Shown: positions 1 to 11,329, counted from the stretch's first letter. The stretch is DNA of 64,000 nt from Sphingomonas sp. G-3-2-10 (GCF_012927115.1 NZ_JABBFY010000001.1:1240001-1304000); one strand, 5' to 3'. Notes: generated from the letters alone by a model not told the origin. Numbers and translations: made by a program.

Positions 1-2
1 AA

Positions 3-929
3 GGGCGGATCGAGCTGGCGAACAAGGCCGCGCGACGGCTGTTCACCGAGCATCAGGGCCTGACGCCGGACGATTTCCGCATTTATGGCGCCACCTTCGC
101 CGCGCGGCTGGAGATGGATGCGCCGTTGCGCGAGGAAGTGCTGATCCTGACGCTGGGCGGGCGCGCCAAGCGGGCGATCGTGCGCTCCGCGGCGCTGACC
201 CGGCTGAGCGGGCGGGCGCGCGTCGTGATCGTCCAGCCGATCCAGGAAACGCTCAACGCGGTCGAGATGGCGGCGCAGACCGATCTGGTGCGCGTGCTGA
301 CCCACGAGATCCTCAATTCGCTGACCCCGGTCACGTCGCTGGCGGCGACGACATCGACCCTGCTTTCGCAGATCGACGACCCCCGGCTCGACGATGCGCG
401 GATCGCTGTCTCGACGCTGGAGCGCCGCGCCGAGGGGCTGGCGCGCTTCATCAACAGCTATCGCAAGGTGGCGAGCGAACCGGTGATCGAACGGCGCAAG
501 TTCGAAGCCGCGCCCTTCGCGGCGGAAATGGCCCGGCTGTTCAAGGCCGAGCGGCCGGACGTGACACTCGACCTGGTGCTGGAGCCGCCCGCCTTCGCGG
601 TGGATGCCGACCCCGATCTGATGGCGCAGGCGATGATCAACCTGCTGCGCAACGCCGGGGAAGCCGCCACCGGGCATTCGCAACACCCGCAGGTACGGCT
701 GGAACTGCGCCGTCTTTCGAGCGGCGAAGTGTCGATCGCGGTGGGCGACAACGGTCCCGGTGTCCCCGAGGAATTGCGCCGCGACGTGTTCCTCCCCTTC
801 TTCACCACTCGCGCGACCGGCACCGGCGTGGGACTCAACCTCGTCCGCCAGATCGTGTTCGCGCATGGCGGCACGATCGAACTGAAGGACGATGCACTGG
901 GTGGCGCGCGGTTCGAGATGTTGATTTGA
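3..929 (+). CDS. Sensor histidine kinase, 3' part (5' end outside window)
   Basis: The frame is open from the window edge, so the N-terminus is missing. The visible part begins in a region that looks like the end of a PAS-type sensor segment. A phosphoacceptor box follows, VLTHEILNSLTPVTSL, with the histidine codon at 303-305, then an N-box (MAQAMINLLRNAGEAA), a G1 box (VGDNGPGV) and a G2 region (TTRATGTGVGLNLV). All key kinase and ATP-binding motifs are intact, so it should be an active HisKA/HATPase kinase of the NtrY-like group (family placement inferred from the HEILNSLTP box). Its stop is about 50 nt before tRNA-Pro. Its partner regulator is not in view. Confidence 0.9.
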   Translation, partial: GRIELANKAARRLFTEHQGLTPDDFRIYGATFAARLEMDAPLREEVLILTLGGRAKRAIVRSAALTRLSGRARVVIVQPIQETLNAVEMAAQTDLVRVLTHEILNSLTPVTSLAATTSTLLSQIDDPRLDDARIAVSTLERRAEGLARFINSYRKVASEPVIERRKFEAAPFAAEMARLFKAERPDVTLDLVLEPPAFAVDADPDLMAQAMINLLRNAGEAATGHSQHPQVRLELRRLSSGEVSIAVGDNGPGVPEELRRDVFLPFFTTRATGTGVGLNLVRQIVFAHGGTIELKDDALGGARFEMLI

Positions 930-980
930 ATGGGTGGGGTTGTACCGCGACGACGAACAGCCTAACGCCCCCTTCCGCGT

Positions 981-1060
<80 letters not shown>

Positions 1061-1106
1061 GCTTGATTGCTGGCCCGCGCATCCGCTATCGCCGCGTCTC
1101 GCTGGG

Positions 1107-1183
1107 GGGCCTGTAGCTCAATTGGTTAGAGCTGGCCGCTCATAACGGCTAGGTTGCGGGTTCAAGTCCTGCCGGGCCCACCA
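1107..1183 (+). tRNA. tRNA with CAT anticodon, probably tRNA-Ile2 (lysidine type)
   Basis: The 77-nt cloverleaf has acceptor arms GGGCCTG and CGGGCCC, a T-arm around GGTTCAAGTCC and an encoded CCA. The anticodon stem-loop GGCCG-CTCATAA-CGGCT gives CAT. It lacks initiator features such as a mismatched first pair. The acceptor stem carries C4-G69 and C5-G68, the pairs recognised by TilS in Ile2 tRNAs, so I prefer Ile(CAU) over elongator Met. Simple anticodon-based annotation would call it tRNA-Met. Its last 22 nt overlap the 3' end of the convergent deacetylase gene. Confidence 0.9.
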
Positions 1184-2196
1184 GCGGCATCCAGCACGTC
1201 GCCGAGCGACGCCGGGCGCACGCCCAGCCTTTCCAGCAGGTCGAATATCTCGTCCCACCAGCGATGAAACGCAGCCAGCCCCGCCGCGTCGCGAACATAG
1301 GGCGTGTGGCCGGGCTCAACCGAAGGCGAGTGGAACGAGAAATTGAGGACGCGAAGTCCCTCGCCCACCGCGACCCGCACCGCTTCCATCGCTTCGTTCA
1401 ACGGCATGTCTTCCGGGGTCAGCGAGACGCGCGAGAACAGGCCCAGCCGCGATGCCGCGCCGCGCCCGTGCGGGATTCGGCCCAGCGTGCGGTAGAGGCG
1501 CGCGCCGCCGCGGCGCAGCAGGCCGGTGTTGACCGTGGTGAAGGGCAGCTCGATTACCTGACCCATGCGGAACGCATGGTTGGGGATCGCGGAGAAATCG
1601 GGGCCCTGCTCGGCGGAATAATCATAGCCCGAACGCATCGAGCTATCGAGGCGATAGCCCTCGGCGGCGAGCAGCGCCGGGGTCGCGCGGCCGATCCCAT
1701 AACGGCCGGCGCGATAGGCCAGCGGGCGCGCGCCAAAGGCGCGTTCGATCGCTTCGGTCAGTACCCGCAGCTTGGCGGCCTGCAATGCGACGGGAAGATT
1801 GGCGGTGAAGCTGTTGGGACCGTTCACTTCCTCCTCGAACGGCGGATTGACCCAGGGGTGAAGCTGGGTCCCGACCGTCGAGCGGCCATCCTCGATGCAG
1901 GATCTGAGAATGTCGACCGATCGCGGGCACGTCGCGATGGGATGGTCGATCATATAGTTGAGCGGCACGCCGCAATCCGCGAAACGCCTGTGCGCTGCCG
2001 GCAGCGCGTTCATCGCCTGGGTGCCGCGCGCTGCCCTGTCGAGCGGCTTCGACCAGTCGAATTCCTCTTCGGTATCGACGAACACGGTGAAGCGCGTCCC
2101 GAATTCGGCCGGCCAGTCGACCAGATCCTCGCGCACGGGTTCAGGCACGCGATACCAGTCCCGGCCCCTCGGCCGGATCGGCGCATCGCCCTCCAT
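1162..2196 (-). CDS. Polysaccharide deacetylase family protein (WalW-like)
   Basis: The 344-aa protein has the fold signature of NodB-like carbohydrate esterases: TVFVDTEEEFDW near residue 37, IDHPIATCP, a metal-type histidine pair around GTQLHPWVNPPF, and the late FSFHSPS motif. This resembles the WalW-type proteins of sphingomonads, which lie in polysaccharide or cell-envelope loci. It probably removes N- or O-acetyl groups from an envelope glycan; the substrate is unknown. No signal peptide is seen. It starts 2 nt after the stop of the upstream kinase-like gene, so the two are likely translationally coupled. The last seven codons and the stop lie inside the tRNA at 1107-1183 on the opposite strand. 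Confidence 0.86.
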   Translation of the reverse strand: MEGDAPIRPRGRDWYRVPEPVREDLVDWPAEFGTRFTVFVDTEEEFDWSKPLDRAARGTQAMNALPAAHRRFADCGVPLNYMIDHPIATCPRSVDILRSCIEDGRSTVGTQLHPWVNPPFEEEVNGPNSFTANLPVALQAAKLRVLTEAIERAFGARPLAYRAGRYGIGRATPALLAAEGYRLDSSMRSGYDYSAEQGPDFSAIPNHAFRMGQVIELPFTTVNTGLLRRGGARLYRTLGRIPHGRGAASRLGLFSRVSLTPEDMPLNEAMEAVRVAVGEGLRVLNFSFHSPSVEPGHTPYVRDAAGLAAFHRWWDEIFDLLERLGVRPASLGDVLDAAGGPGRT

Positions 2197-2198
2197 GC

Positions 2199-4409
2199 TC
2201 AGCTTAGATGTGCCTGGCCCACTTGCGTGTTTACGGATGCCGGGAGGCGCAAAGTCAAGCTCTCCGGCTCGATCACCAGCGAACCGCCCAACTCGCGCGA
2301 CAGATTGCGGGCGAGCCGCAGCGCGAAGCCGGTGCCGAGCAGGGTGGCGTCACCAGCCTCGTCATCGATGCCGAGCACCGAATCGCCCGGATAGTCGGAC
2401 AACGCCTTGGGCCGGTCGAGCGTGATCGCCACGACTTCGTCGGCGTCGAGCGCCATGCGAACGCCGATCCGCTCGCCGGGGCCGCTTGCCGAAACGAGCG
2501 TCGCCATCAGCCGGGCGAGCAGCCGCTCGACGGCGCGGCGATCGCCGCTGACCGACAGATCGTCGATCGGCAGCGCGATGCCCGATCCGCGCAGCGCGGC
2601 AAGCTGCGCCAGATCGTCGGCGATTCCGGCAAGCACCGGGCGCAACTTGATCGGCGCGGGGACCAGCGACAGCGCCGCACTGTCGATCCGCGCGGCCAGA
2701 TCGAGATCGTCGATCGCCCCGAGCAGCTCGCGCGCCTGACCGCGGATCACGCTGGCGCGGTCGCGATAGGGATCGGAGACCGGACCCAGCATCTGCGTCT
2801 CGATCATCTCGGCAAAGCCGGCGATCGCATTTGTCGGCGTGCGCAGTTCGTGGACGAGCTGGCGCAGCGAATCGGCCGGTGTCGCGGCGGGGACCATCCG
2901 GATCGGCTCGGCGCGCTCGTCGATGCGCGGACGGCGAGCGGTGCCGCGATAGCCGGTGAAACGGCCATTGGCCGGATCGAACACGGGGATGGCCGAGATC
3001 AGCCAGTCGCCCGAAGCGTCCGATTCGCCTTCGATCGCCATGCGCGCATTGGAAAAACCGGCACGGCGGCGGAATGCGCCGGCGGCGACGCCATCGACGC
3101 TCGATCCGCCGGCCGGAGTCGCCTGAAGATCGAGCGAGAGCCCGACGATCGGCGAACGGCTGACGCCGTCGACCCAGCGGACCACGCCCTTGGCGTCGGT
3201 TTCGAAGCGGAAATCCCGGGCCGGCTGGATCGGGCGCGACGGACGCGAATCGCCGCCCTCCTCGCGATCCTTCCAGAAGGAATCGAGCCGGGCGACGACA
3301 TCCGAAATCTGGAACGGCCCTTCGAGCTCGTCGTCACCATCGAAATCTGCAACTTCCTGAATTTCTTCAGGAATAGCAGCCAGCAACATGTCGGGCTCAA
3401 GAGTATCGGCAGAGGCCATGAGTGGTTCCTGAGCCGGTTCGGCGGCTTCCGCAATCGGCTCCTCGGCCTTCTCTGCCTCGACTGTCCCGGATTGGATCGC
3501 ACCCGTTACGGGGAACGCCGCCATCGCGGGCGCGGCCAGCGACGCTGCAACGCCGGCGAGCGCGACGAAGGACAGGTCCTCCTCGATCGCCACCGCCTCC
3601 GGAAGCGCGGAAACCGGTGCTTCCTCGACCGGCGGCAGGATCGAATCGAGCCGTGCCATCAACGCGCCCACGCTTTCGGGCGGGGCCGGTGCGGCCGGTT
3701 CCGCCGGACCTTCGACGGCTTCCAAAGCGGATTCGATTTCCTCGATCGCCGGATCGGGTTGCGGGGTTTCCTCCACCACGACCGGCAGCGGCTCGACGAC
3801 GAGCGCTTCAACCGGCGGCGCGGCAGGTTCGACCGAGCGAGCCGCAACGACGTCGGTCCAGTCGATGATCTGTTCGGGCTCAGCCGCTTCCACGGCGGGT
3901 TCGGGCTCGGGCGTCAGCGGAATCGCCGGCGTCACATCGTCCGAAGGGACCTCAACGACTTCCTCGACGATCTTCACCGATTCGTCGGGCAGGACGAAAT
4001 CGATCGGGCCATAGGTTTCGAGCGCGCGGCGCACCATCGGGCTCAGATCGCGGCGATTGCGCAGCACGGCGCGCGATGCGGGCGCGAGTTCGGGCAGCAA
4101 TTGCACCCATTCGGTGGAAGTCAGGCGCGCGTTGCGCAGCACTGGAAGCGCCACCTGGATCTCGTCCAGCGCAAGCAGGCGGACCAGCGGCGCGGGGGGC
4201 GAGGCATATTCGAGGGCACGGGCGCTCGCGGCGCGCACCGAAGCCGGAATCTCGCCGCGCAGGCGGCGCAGCAGCGAGAGCGCGCGGGGATCGGGATAGA
4301 CGCGTCCGCGCCCAATCAAATCAACAAGTTGGCGCCAGGCCGACTGTTTGCCCACAGGCGTGCCGAGATCCCCCGCAAGTACTGTCTCGAGAGTATCGTC
4401 GAAGCGCAA
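2199..4409 (-). CDS. Histidine-kinase-like protein with degenerate ATPase domain
   Basis: The protein (736 aa with this start) has a helical N-terminal repeat region resembling DUF2336-type domains (residues 1-160), a long acidic Pro/Glu/Ala-rich linker (about 190-390), a PAS-like segment, and a HisKA box LVHELRTPTNAIAGFAEMI. The C-terminal ATPase is eroded. No N-box Asn and no DxGxG motif is visible, although a GTGFALRLARNLS segment survives. It may therefore be a phosphotransfer or scaffold protein rather than a kinase. I chose the TTG at 4409 because AGGGG sits 8 nt upstream and RFDDTLETVL follows. An in-frame TTG at 4514 has no ribosome site. It is co-transcribed with the deacetylase. Confidence 0.78.
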   Translation of the reverse strand: MRFDDTLETVLAGDLGTPVGKQSAWRQLVDLIGRGRVYPDPRALSLLRRLRGEIPASVRAASARALEYASPPAPLVRLLALDEIQVALPVLRNARLTSTEWVQLLPELAPASRAVLRNRRDLSPMVRRALETYGPIDFVLPDESVKIVEEVVEVPSDDVTPAIPLTPEPEPAVEAAEPEQIIDWTDVVAARSVEPAAPPVEALVVEPLPVVVEETPQPDPAIEEIESALEAVEGPAEPAAPAPPESVGALMARLDSILPPVEEAPVSALPEAVAIEEDLSFVALAGVAASLAAPAMAAFPVTGAIQSGTVEAEKAEEPIAEAAEPAQEPLMASADTLEPDMLLAAIPEEIQEVADFDGDDELEGPFQISDVVARLDSFWKDREEGGDSRPSRPIQPARDFRFETDAKGVVRWVDGVSRSPIVGLSLDLQATPAGGSSVDGVAAGAFRRRAGFSNARMAIEGESDASGDWLISAIPVFDPANGRFTGYRGTARRPRIDERAEPIRMVPAATPADSLRQLVHELRTPTNAIAGFAEMIETQMLGPVSDPYRDRASVIRGQARELLGAIDDLDLAARIDSAALSLVPAPIKLRPVLAGIADDLAQLAALRGSGIALPIDDLSVSGDRRAVERLLARLMATLVSASGPGERIGVRMALDADEVVAITLDRPKALSDYPGDSVLGIDDEAGDATLLGTGFALRLARNLSRELGGSLVIEPESLTLRLPASVNTQVGQAHLS

Positions 4410-4588
4410 CCGGACCACCCCTGATGGCGCCTGAAACGCGCGCCGTAAGGATTCCTTAACCGGTCGCGCAGGGTTGTGAACCACCTCATTTCGGCACGTC
4501 GCAATGTGGGACAAATCCGTTGCGTTGTAATAATCTTATGCCTAACCCGGTGTCTCAGCACGAATGGAACGGGGAGTGAGCGCGCGAA

Positions 4589-5053
4589 ATGCGATTCGAT
4601 GAGATCGACATGCGGATATTAGCGCTGCTCCAGGAAAATGGCCGGATGACGAATGTCGAACTGGCGGAGCGTGTCGGGCTGACCGCCCCGCCCTGCCTGC
4701 GCCGCGTCCGCGCGCTGGAGGAAACCGGCGCGATCCAGGGCTATCATGCCGCGCTGGAACCCGCGCAGCTCGGCTACAACCTCACCGTCTTCGCGCTGGT
4801 CAGCCTGAAGAGCCAGGCCGAGACCGATCTGCGCGCATTCGAGACGCTGGTCGCGGAAATTCCCGAAGTCCGCGAATGCCATATGCTCAACGGCGAGATC
4901 GACTTCATCCTGAAGATCGTCGCGACCGACCTGCCGACCTTCCAGAACATGCTGACCACCCGGCTGACCACCGCGCCCAACGTCGAGCATGTGAAGACCA
5001 GCTTCACGATCCGCACGTCGAAGGCGCTGCCGGGCGTGCCCGTTCAGTCCTGA
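4589..5053 (+). CDS. Lrp/AsnC family transcriptional regulator
   Basis: This 154-aa protein has an N-terminal winged helix-turn-helix (DEIDMRILALLQENGRMTNVELAERVGLTAPPCLRRV) followed by a RAM/ligand domain (QLGYNLTVFALVSLKS, with EVRECHMLNGEIDFILKI). Length and order match full-length Lrp/AsnC regulators, which bind an amino acid and form octamers. GGGGAG lies 12 nt before the ATG. It is divergent from the kinase-like gene and shares a short AT-richer region (4515-4588), as expected for autoregulation. The target is unknown. Confidence 0.94.
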   Translation: MRFDEIDMRILALLQENGRMTNVELAERVGLTAPPCLRRVRALEETGAIQGYHAALEPAQLGYNLTVFALVSLKSQAETDLRAFETLVAEIPEVRECHMLNGEIDFILKIVATDLPTFQNMLTTRLTTAPNVEHVKTSFTIRTSKALPGVPVQS

Positions 5054-5075
5054 GCCTTCTGAACGGCCTGACATG

Positions 5076-5106
5076 AAAAAGGGCGGCGCAACGGCCGCCC
5101 TTCTCC
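5076..5106. terminator. Bidirectional rho-independent terminator
   Basis: A 9-bp stem (AAGGGCGGC with GCCGCCCTT) closes a 6-nt loop between two convergent genes. The longer T-run (after reversal, GCCCTTTTTC) faces the minus-strand TPR gene that ends at 5131. The plus-strand side has only a short T stretch after the Lrp gene. Confidence 0.85.
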
Positions 5107-5130
5107 ATTTTATCCAGCCATCGCGCCGGA

Positions 5131-6390
5131 TCAGGCAGTGAGCGGCGGCAGGTCCAGCCAGAGCAGCCAGAACTTGGCGATGTCGGTCAGCGCACCGGCG
5201 CCGTTCACCGCGCCGAAGGCGGTCTTGGCCTCTTCCTTGCGGTTCAGGTTCACCAGCGCGACGCCGCGGTGCAGGTTGATCTGGTTGGCATTGCCGTCGC
5301 CCTTGGTCAGCGCGACGTCATAGAGCTCCAGCGCGCGGGCCGAATTGCCCGAAGCGAGATAGGCATCGCCGATCGCCGAGAATTCCTTGCCGTTCTTCGC
5401 GGCCTTGGCGATCGTCTCGAGCGAGCCTTCGTTGGTCACCGCAGTCTTCGACGCGGTGTAGATGCGGTTGAAATCGGCTTCCGCGGGCGGAATCTTGGTC
5501 GCCTTGCGGCCATCGTCGATCACCGCGATCGCTTCCCAGGGAAGACCCGCGAGCTGCGCCGACTGGGCATATTCGAAATAGTCGTTGGTATCGGCCAGGG
5601 CTCCCGTGCCGCGCAGCAGGCGGTACAGGTTGATGCGCGCGAACCGGTCACCGCCCTCGCGCGGCAGCGCGTTGCGATAGTTGATGATGATGATCCGCCA
5701 GTTCGGAATGGTCGGATAGTCGCGCAGATAGCGGAGCTGCCACTGGGCAGTCGCGGCACGATCGCCGCTGGCCGCTACGCGCGAGGTCGCCCACTTGTAC
5801 CAGCCTTCGGCCGGGCGCTGGCCCTTGGCCTTCACCGCGTCGATCGCCTTGCCCATTTCGACGACGCCTTCGGGACGGCGGCCGGTCTCGTCATAGATCT
5901 GGGCGAGCATCACGGGGATATCCACATCGTCATAGCCGAGCTCGCGCGCCTTGATCAGGAAGGGCGCGGCAGGCGCGCGCTTTCCGGCTTCGAGCGACTG
6001 GAAGGTCGCCTGACCGCGATAGAAATTATACGCGCCAAGGCTGGCGGGCGGCGTGCGCGGATTGGCCAGCAGCACGTCGACGGAGGTGATGATGCCCGGA
6101 CGCGACTGTTTGTGGATTTCGATCGGCAGACGCATGACCGCGGCGAAGAACTTCTCGTCCTCGTTCTGCGCAACGGCTTCCGCGGCGGCGAGTTCGCGCT
6201 CGGCGGTCGGCCAGTCCTGAGCCTTCAGCGCCTTCTCGGCGGCAGCGGCGGGCTTGCGGAACGCTTCGCTGACCTTGAGCGGCGGCTGACCCTGGGCCTG
6301 CTCTTCCTTCTTCTTCTGCGCCAGCGCCGGCGTCGCGACCAGACCCGCAGACAGGACTGCAGCCATCGCCAGCTTCGAAACCATCTTCAT
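5131..6390 (-). CDS. Secreted tetratricopeptide-like protein
   Basis: The 419-aa product starts with a clear Sec signal peptide (MKMVSKLAMAAVLSAGL, cleavage after ATPALA) and a short lysine-rich mature N-terminus. The rest is alpha-helical with repeated Ala-rich units typical of TPR proteins (for example GDAYLASGNSARALELYDVAL near the C-terminus). The start at 6390 is supported by AGGAGAG about 7 nt upstream; a longer open frame to 6438 would spoil the signal peptide. It is probably periplasmic, possibly a scaffold. No enzyme motif is seen. It is monocistronic and ends at the terminator at 5076. Confidence 0.85.
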   Translation of the reverse strand: MKMVSKLAMAAVLSAGLVATPALAQKKKEEQAQGQPPLKVSEAFRKPAAAAEKALKAQDWPTAERELAAAEAVAQNEDEKFFAAVMRLPIEIHKQSRPGIITSVDVLLANPRTPPASLGAYNFYRGQATFQSLEAGKRAPAAPFLIKARELGYDDVDIPVMLAQIYDETGRRPEGVVEMGKAIDAVKAKGQRPAEGWYKWATSRVAASGDRAATAQWQLRYLRDYPTIPNWRIIIINYRNALPREGGDRFARINLYRLLRGTGALADTNDYFEYAQSAQLAGLPWEAIAVIDDGRKATKIPPAEADFNRIYTASKTAVTNEGSLETIAKAAKNGKEFSAIGDAYLASGNSARALELYDVALTKGDGNANQINLHRGVALVNLNRKEEAKTAFGAVNGAGALTDIAKFWLLWLDLPPLTA

Positions 6391-6590
6391 GTAAACACTC
6401 TCCTGTACGGATCGCCGCTTCGTCGGGGGACGGCGCACCCTCTAAAGGCCTGCCAGCCTCCGTTCAAGCGCACCGATGTGTCTGGCGGGTGGCAGTCGTC
6501 CCGTTAACGTGCATTGAACGAACCGGATCCGCCTTCACACTAGCACGGAACGAAGTTTGCGGCATAGGATGCCGGAAAGGGGAATCATCC

Positions 6591-7199
6591 ATGTTGCTTA
6601 CGCTCGCCCTGCTTGCCCAGACGCTTACGCCCGATCCCGAGGGTGTGAAGGCGGGGCGGACCTGCGCCGTGGCGGTCACGGCGGCCCGGGGCAGCGAAGC
6701 GCCCGGCATGCCCGAGGTCGCGGCCCTGCTCTATTATGTCGCCCAGTCGGTGAAAGCCGAAGGGGGCAACCCTTCGTTTCTGACGCGCGTGAACGAAGTC
6801 ACCGGCGAATTGCGCAACGAACCCGTACAGACCCAGGCCACGGCGCAGGCCAATCTGGCCGAATGCGACCGCCGCTATCCGCTGGCCCGCAAGGCGGTGC
6901 GCGTGACGCTGCCGGCAAAACCGTTCGACCGCGATCTGATGTGCTTCGCCGCGCTGGGCGTCATGATGGGCGCTTCGCAGGGCAAGGAAGAGGATACGGG
7001 CGATTCGAGCGACCTGAAGCGATATAAGCCTGCGTTCGACGTCTATACCGCAAGGCTGAGCGGCGACGCGCTCGAAAAGGCCGGACTGACCGGCGAGACC
7101 GCGCTGATCGACGCGCTCGGAAAGCAGATCCTGACGTCGCTCGATCTCGGCAATTTCGATTCGATCAGCCAGAGCTGCATCGCACAGGCCGGCAACTGA
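6591..7199 (+). CDS. Hypothetical protein, four-cysteine family, copy 1
   Basis: The 202-aa protein has a short hydrophobic N-terminus (MLLTLALLAQ) that may be a signal peptide. I do not recognise a family. Cysteines lie at residues 25, 92, 118 and 196, and a local motif AECDRRYP follows the second. The next gene has the same cysteine spacing and the related AECRKRFP, so the two are diverged paralogues. The ATG at 6591 is preceded by AAAGGGG. The cysteines suggest an exported, disulfide-bonded protein. Confidence 0.75.
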   Translation: MLLTLALLAQTLTPDPEGVKAGRTCAVAVTAARGSEAPGMPEVAALLYYVAQSVKAEGGNPSFLTRVNEVTGELRNEPVQTQATAQANLAECDRRYPLARKAVRVTLPAKPFDRDLMCFAALGVMMGASQGKEEDTGDSSDLKRYKPAFDVYTARLSGDALEKAGLTGETALIDALGKQILTSLDLGNFDSISQSCIAQAGN

Positions 7200-7221
7200 T
7201 CGCACGCTCCGGGGGACCATC

Positions 7222-7821
7222 ATGCTTTCGATCCTGCTCGCGTTTTCGGCGCAGACCGCTCCCCTGCCCACTGCCGATCTGGACGCAGCGCTGAACTGCG
7301 CCGCCGCGATCCGCGCGTCGGAAACCGCGCCGACTCTCGAAACCGCCATTCCCTCCATGTATTTCGGGATGCTCGCGACGAGCCTCGACAAGGCCGAGGG
7401 GGCATTCGCCGAGCGGCTGGTGCAGGCGAGCGGCAAGATACTCGCCGCTTCGCGAACCGTCCGCAACGCGCCGACGGTGATCGCGGAATGCCGCAAGCGC
7501 TTCCCCAGGGCGTGGGCGACGGCCGCGAGGCTGCCGCAGGATTCGTATGAGCGCGGCATCCTGTGCACCTTCGTCGCGGGCGGCTATTCCGGGATCGCGC
7601 AGGAAACCGGCCGGGCGAGCGGCGATACCCGGGAAGGGACACGCGTTTCGGCGCGCATCGCCTTCTATTCGAGCCTGATCAGCGATGCCGAGTACAACGC
7701 GCATGGCGTGCGGACGACGAACGATATCGGGGCCGAATTCGGGCGGGTCATGACCGCGTCGCTGACGCACGGCAATCTGCGCGCACTGTTCAACGCCTGC
7801 GAGGCTGCCTACCCCCGTTGA
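7222..7821 (+). CDS. Hypothetical protein, four-cysteine family, copy 2
   Basis: The 199-aa protein has a short signal-like N-terminus (MLSILLAFSAQTAPLP). Its cysteines at 26, 90, 115 and 193 align with those of the gene 22 nt upstream (25, 92, 118, 196), and both carry AEC-x-[RK]-R-[FY]-P. It forms an operon with copy 1, with GGGGGACC just before the ATG. No known domain is recognised. It could be a periplasmic protein with two disulfides. Confidence 0.76.
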   Translation: MLSILLAFSAQTAPLPTADLDAALNCAAAIRASETAPTLETAIPSMYFGMLATSLDKAEGAFAERLVQASGKILAASRTVRNAPTVIAECRKRFPRAWATAARLPQDSYERGILCTFVAGGYSGIAQETGRASGDTREGTRVSARIAFYSSLISDAEYNAHGVRTTNDIGAEFGRVMTASLTHGNLRALFNACEAAYPR

Positions 7822-7830
7822 TCCCCGGCT

Positions 7831-7870
7831 CTCGCGTATACGCGCAGGCGCGCGCATACGCGTGTGCGAG
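7831..7870. repeat. Palindromic cluster upstream of gyrA
   Basis: The segment has outer arms CTCGC and GCGAG, a perfect 12-bp palindrome CGCGTATACGCG at 7833-7844, and an imperfect palindrome around GCATACGCGTGTGC at 7855-7868. It lies 10 nt after the upstream gene and 70 nt before gyrA. It could fold as a hairpin (terminator or attenuator without a T-run) or be a protein or supercoiling-sensitive site; which one is inference. Confidence 0.5.
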
Positions 7871-7940
7871 GCTTGGCATGTGGTCCCGGCCCCGCTAGAG
7901 CCGCCACAACATTGTCACGAACCATCGGAAACCAGAACCC

Positions 7941-10676
<2,736 letters not shown>

Positions 10677-10686
10677 TCCCCCTTAA

Positions 10687-10790
10687 AACCCCTCCTCTTC
10701 AGAGGAGGGGTTGGGGTGGAGGCTATATTCCGGGTTCCAGTCTCTGCGAGGCGATGACTGCCCCCCCAACCCCTCCCCTAAACGGGACCG
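10687..10790. repeat. Terminator hairpin within a REP-like palindromic unit
   Basis: After gyrA a perfect 12-bp stem (AACCCCTCCTCT with AGAGGAGGGGTT, 10687-10712) has a 2-nt loop. The motif GAGGGGTTGGGG to its right reappears inverted as CCCCCCAACCCCTCCC near 10760. Two inverted copies about 50 nt apart give a BIME-like layout. It probably ends gyrA transcription and also serves the convergent gene at 10802. Confidence 0.65.
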
Positions 10791-10801
10791 GCTAGGTCAG
10801 A

Positions 10802-11329
10802 TCACTCCTTCCCCGCCCGCACCCGATCGGCGCATTCGGTCAGCGAGATATGCGCCAGACCCTTCATCTGCAGATTGAACGGCCCGAGCTTCAGCCCGTC
10901 GGTTTCGATCCGCGCGGTGCGGGCATTCTTCATCAGGTCGAGCACGGGCGGCGAATTTTCGGCGCCGTAACCGCCCCATAGCCGGTCGTTGAACCCGCTG
11001 CTGAAGCCGCCCGACCGCGACGGATTGGCCTTCCCGGTATCGAAGATGACGGTGACCGGCACCTTCGCTTCGGGGTCCGCGCTCTGCGCCTTGGGCCATC
11101 CATTGACCAGAACGGCCACGCCCATATTCCCGTCGCGAACGCGGTAGCTGAATTCCAGCGTCATCGGCTTGTCGGTGCCCGGTGCGTTCGGCCCCTGGAC
11201 GCTGAAATAGCAGACGCCGTTGCGCGAATTCTGCGAGAAGTTGACATTCGCACCCTGCGCAAATGCCGGTATCGCAGCAATGAATGCAGCGCCTGCAGCA
11301 GCAATCTTCACAAATGATCTGAAGTTCAT
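10802..11329 (-). CDS. Secreted hypothetical protein
   Basis: The 175-aa product has a signal peptide (MNFRSFVKIAAAGAAFIAAIPAFA, cleavage before QGANVNF). The mature part is beta-rich with two cysteines (NGVCYFSVQG and SLTECADRV) that could pair. No family is recognised. The ATG is preceded by GGAAAGGGA. It is a single-gene unit convergent with gyrA; a longer overlapping open frame on the same strand is out of phase with the signal peptide and rejected. Confidence 0.78.
   Translation of the reverse strand: MNFRSFVKIAAAGAAFIAAIPAFAQGANVNFSQNSRNGVCYFSVQGPNAPGTDKPMTLEFSYRVRDGNMGVAVLVNGWPKAQSADPEAKVPVTVIFDTGKANPSRSGGFSSGFNDRLWGGYGAENSPPVLDLMKNARTARIETDGLKLGPFNLQMKGLAHISLTECADRVRAGKE

Noticed and set aside
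2208..4424. Long plus-strand open frame opposite the kinase-like gene
   Set aside because: Arg/His/Gln-rich shadow translation with no motifs; the minus-strand gene has HisKA and PAS features.
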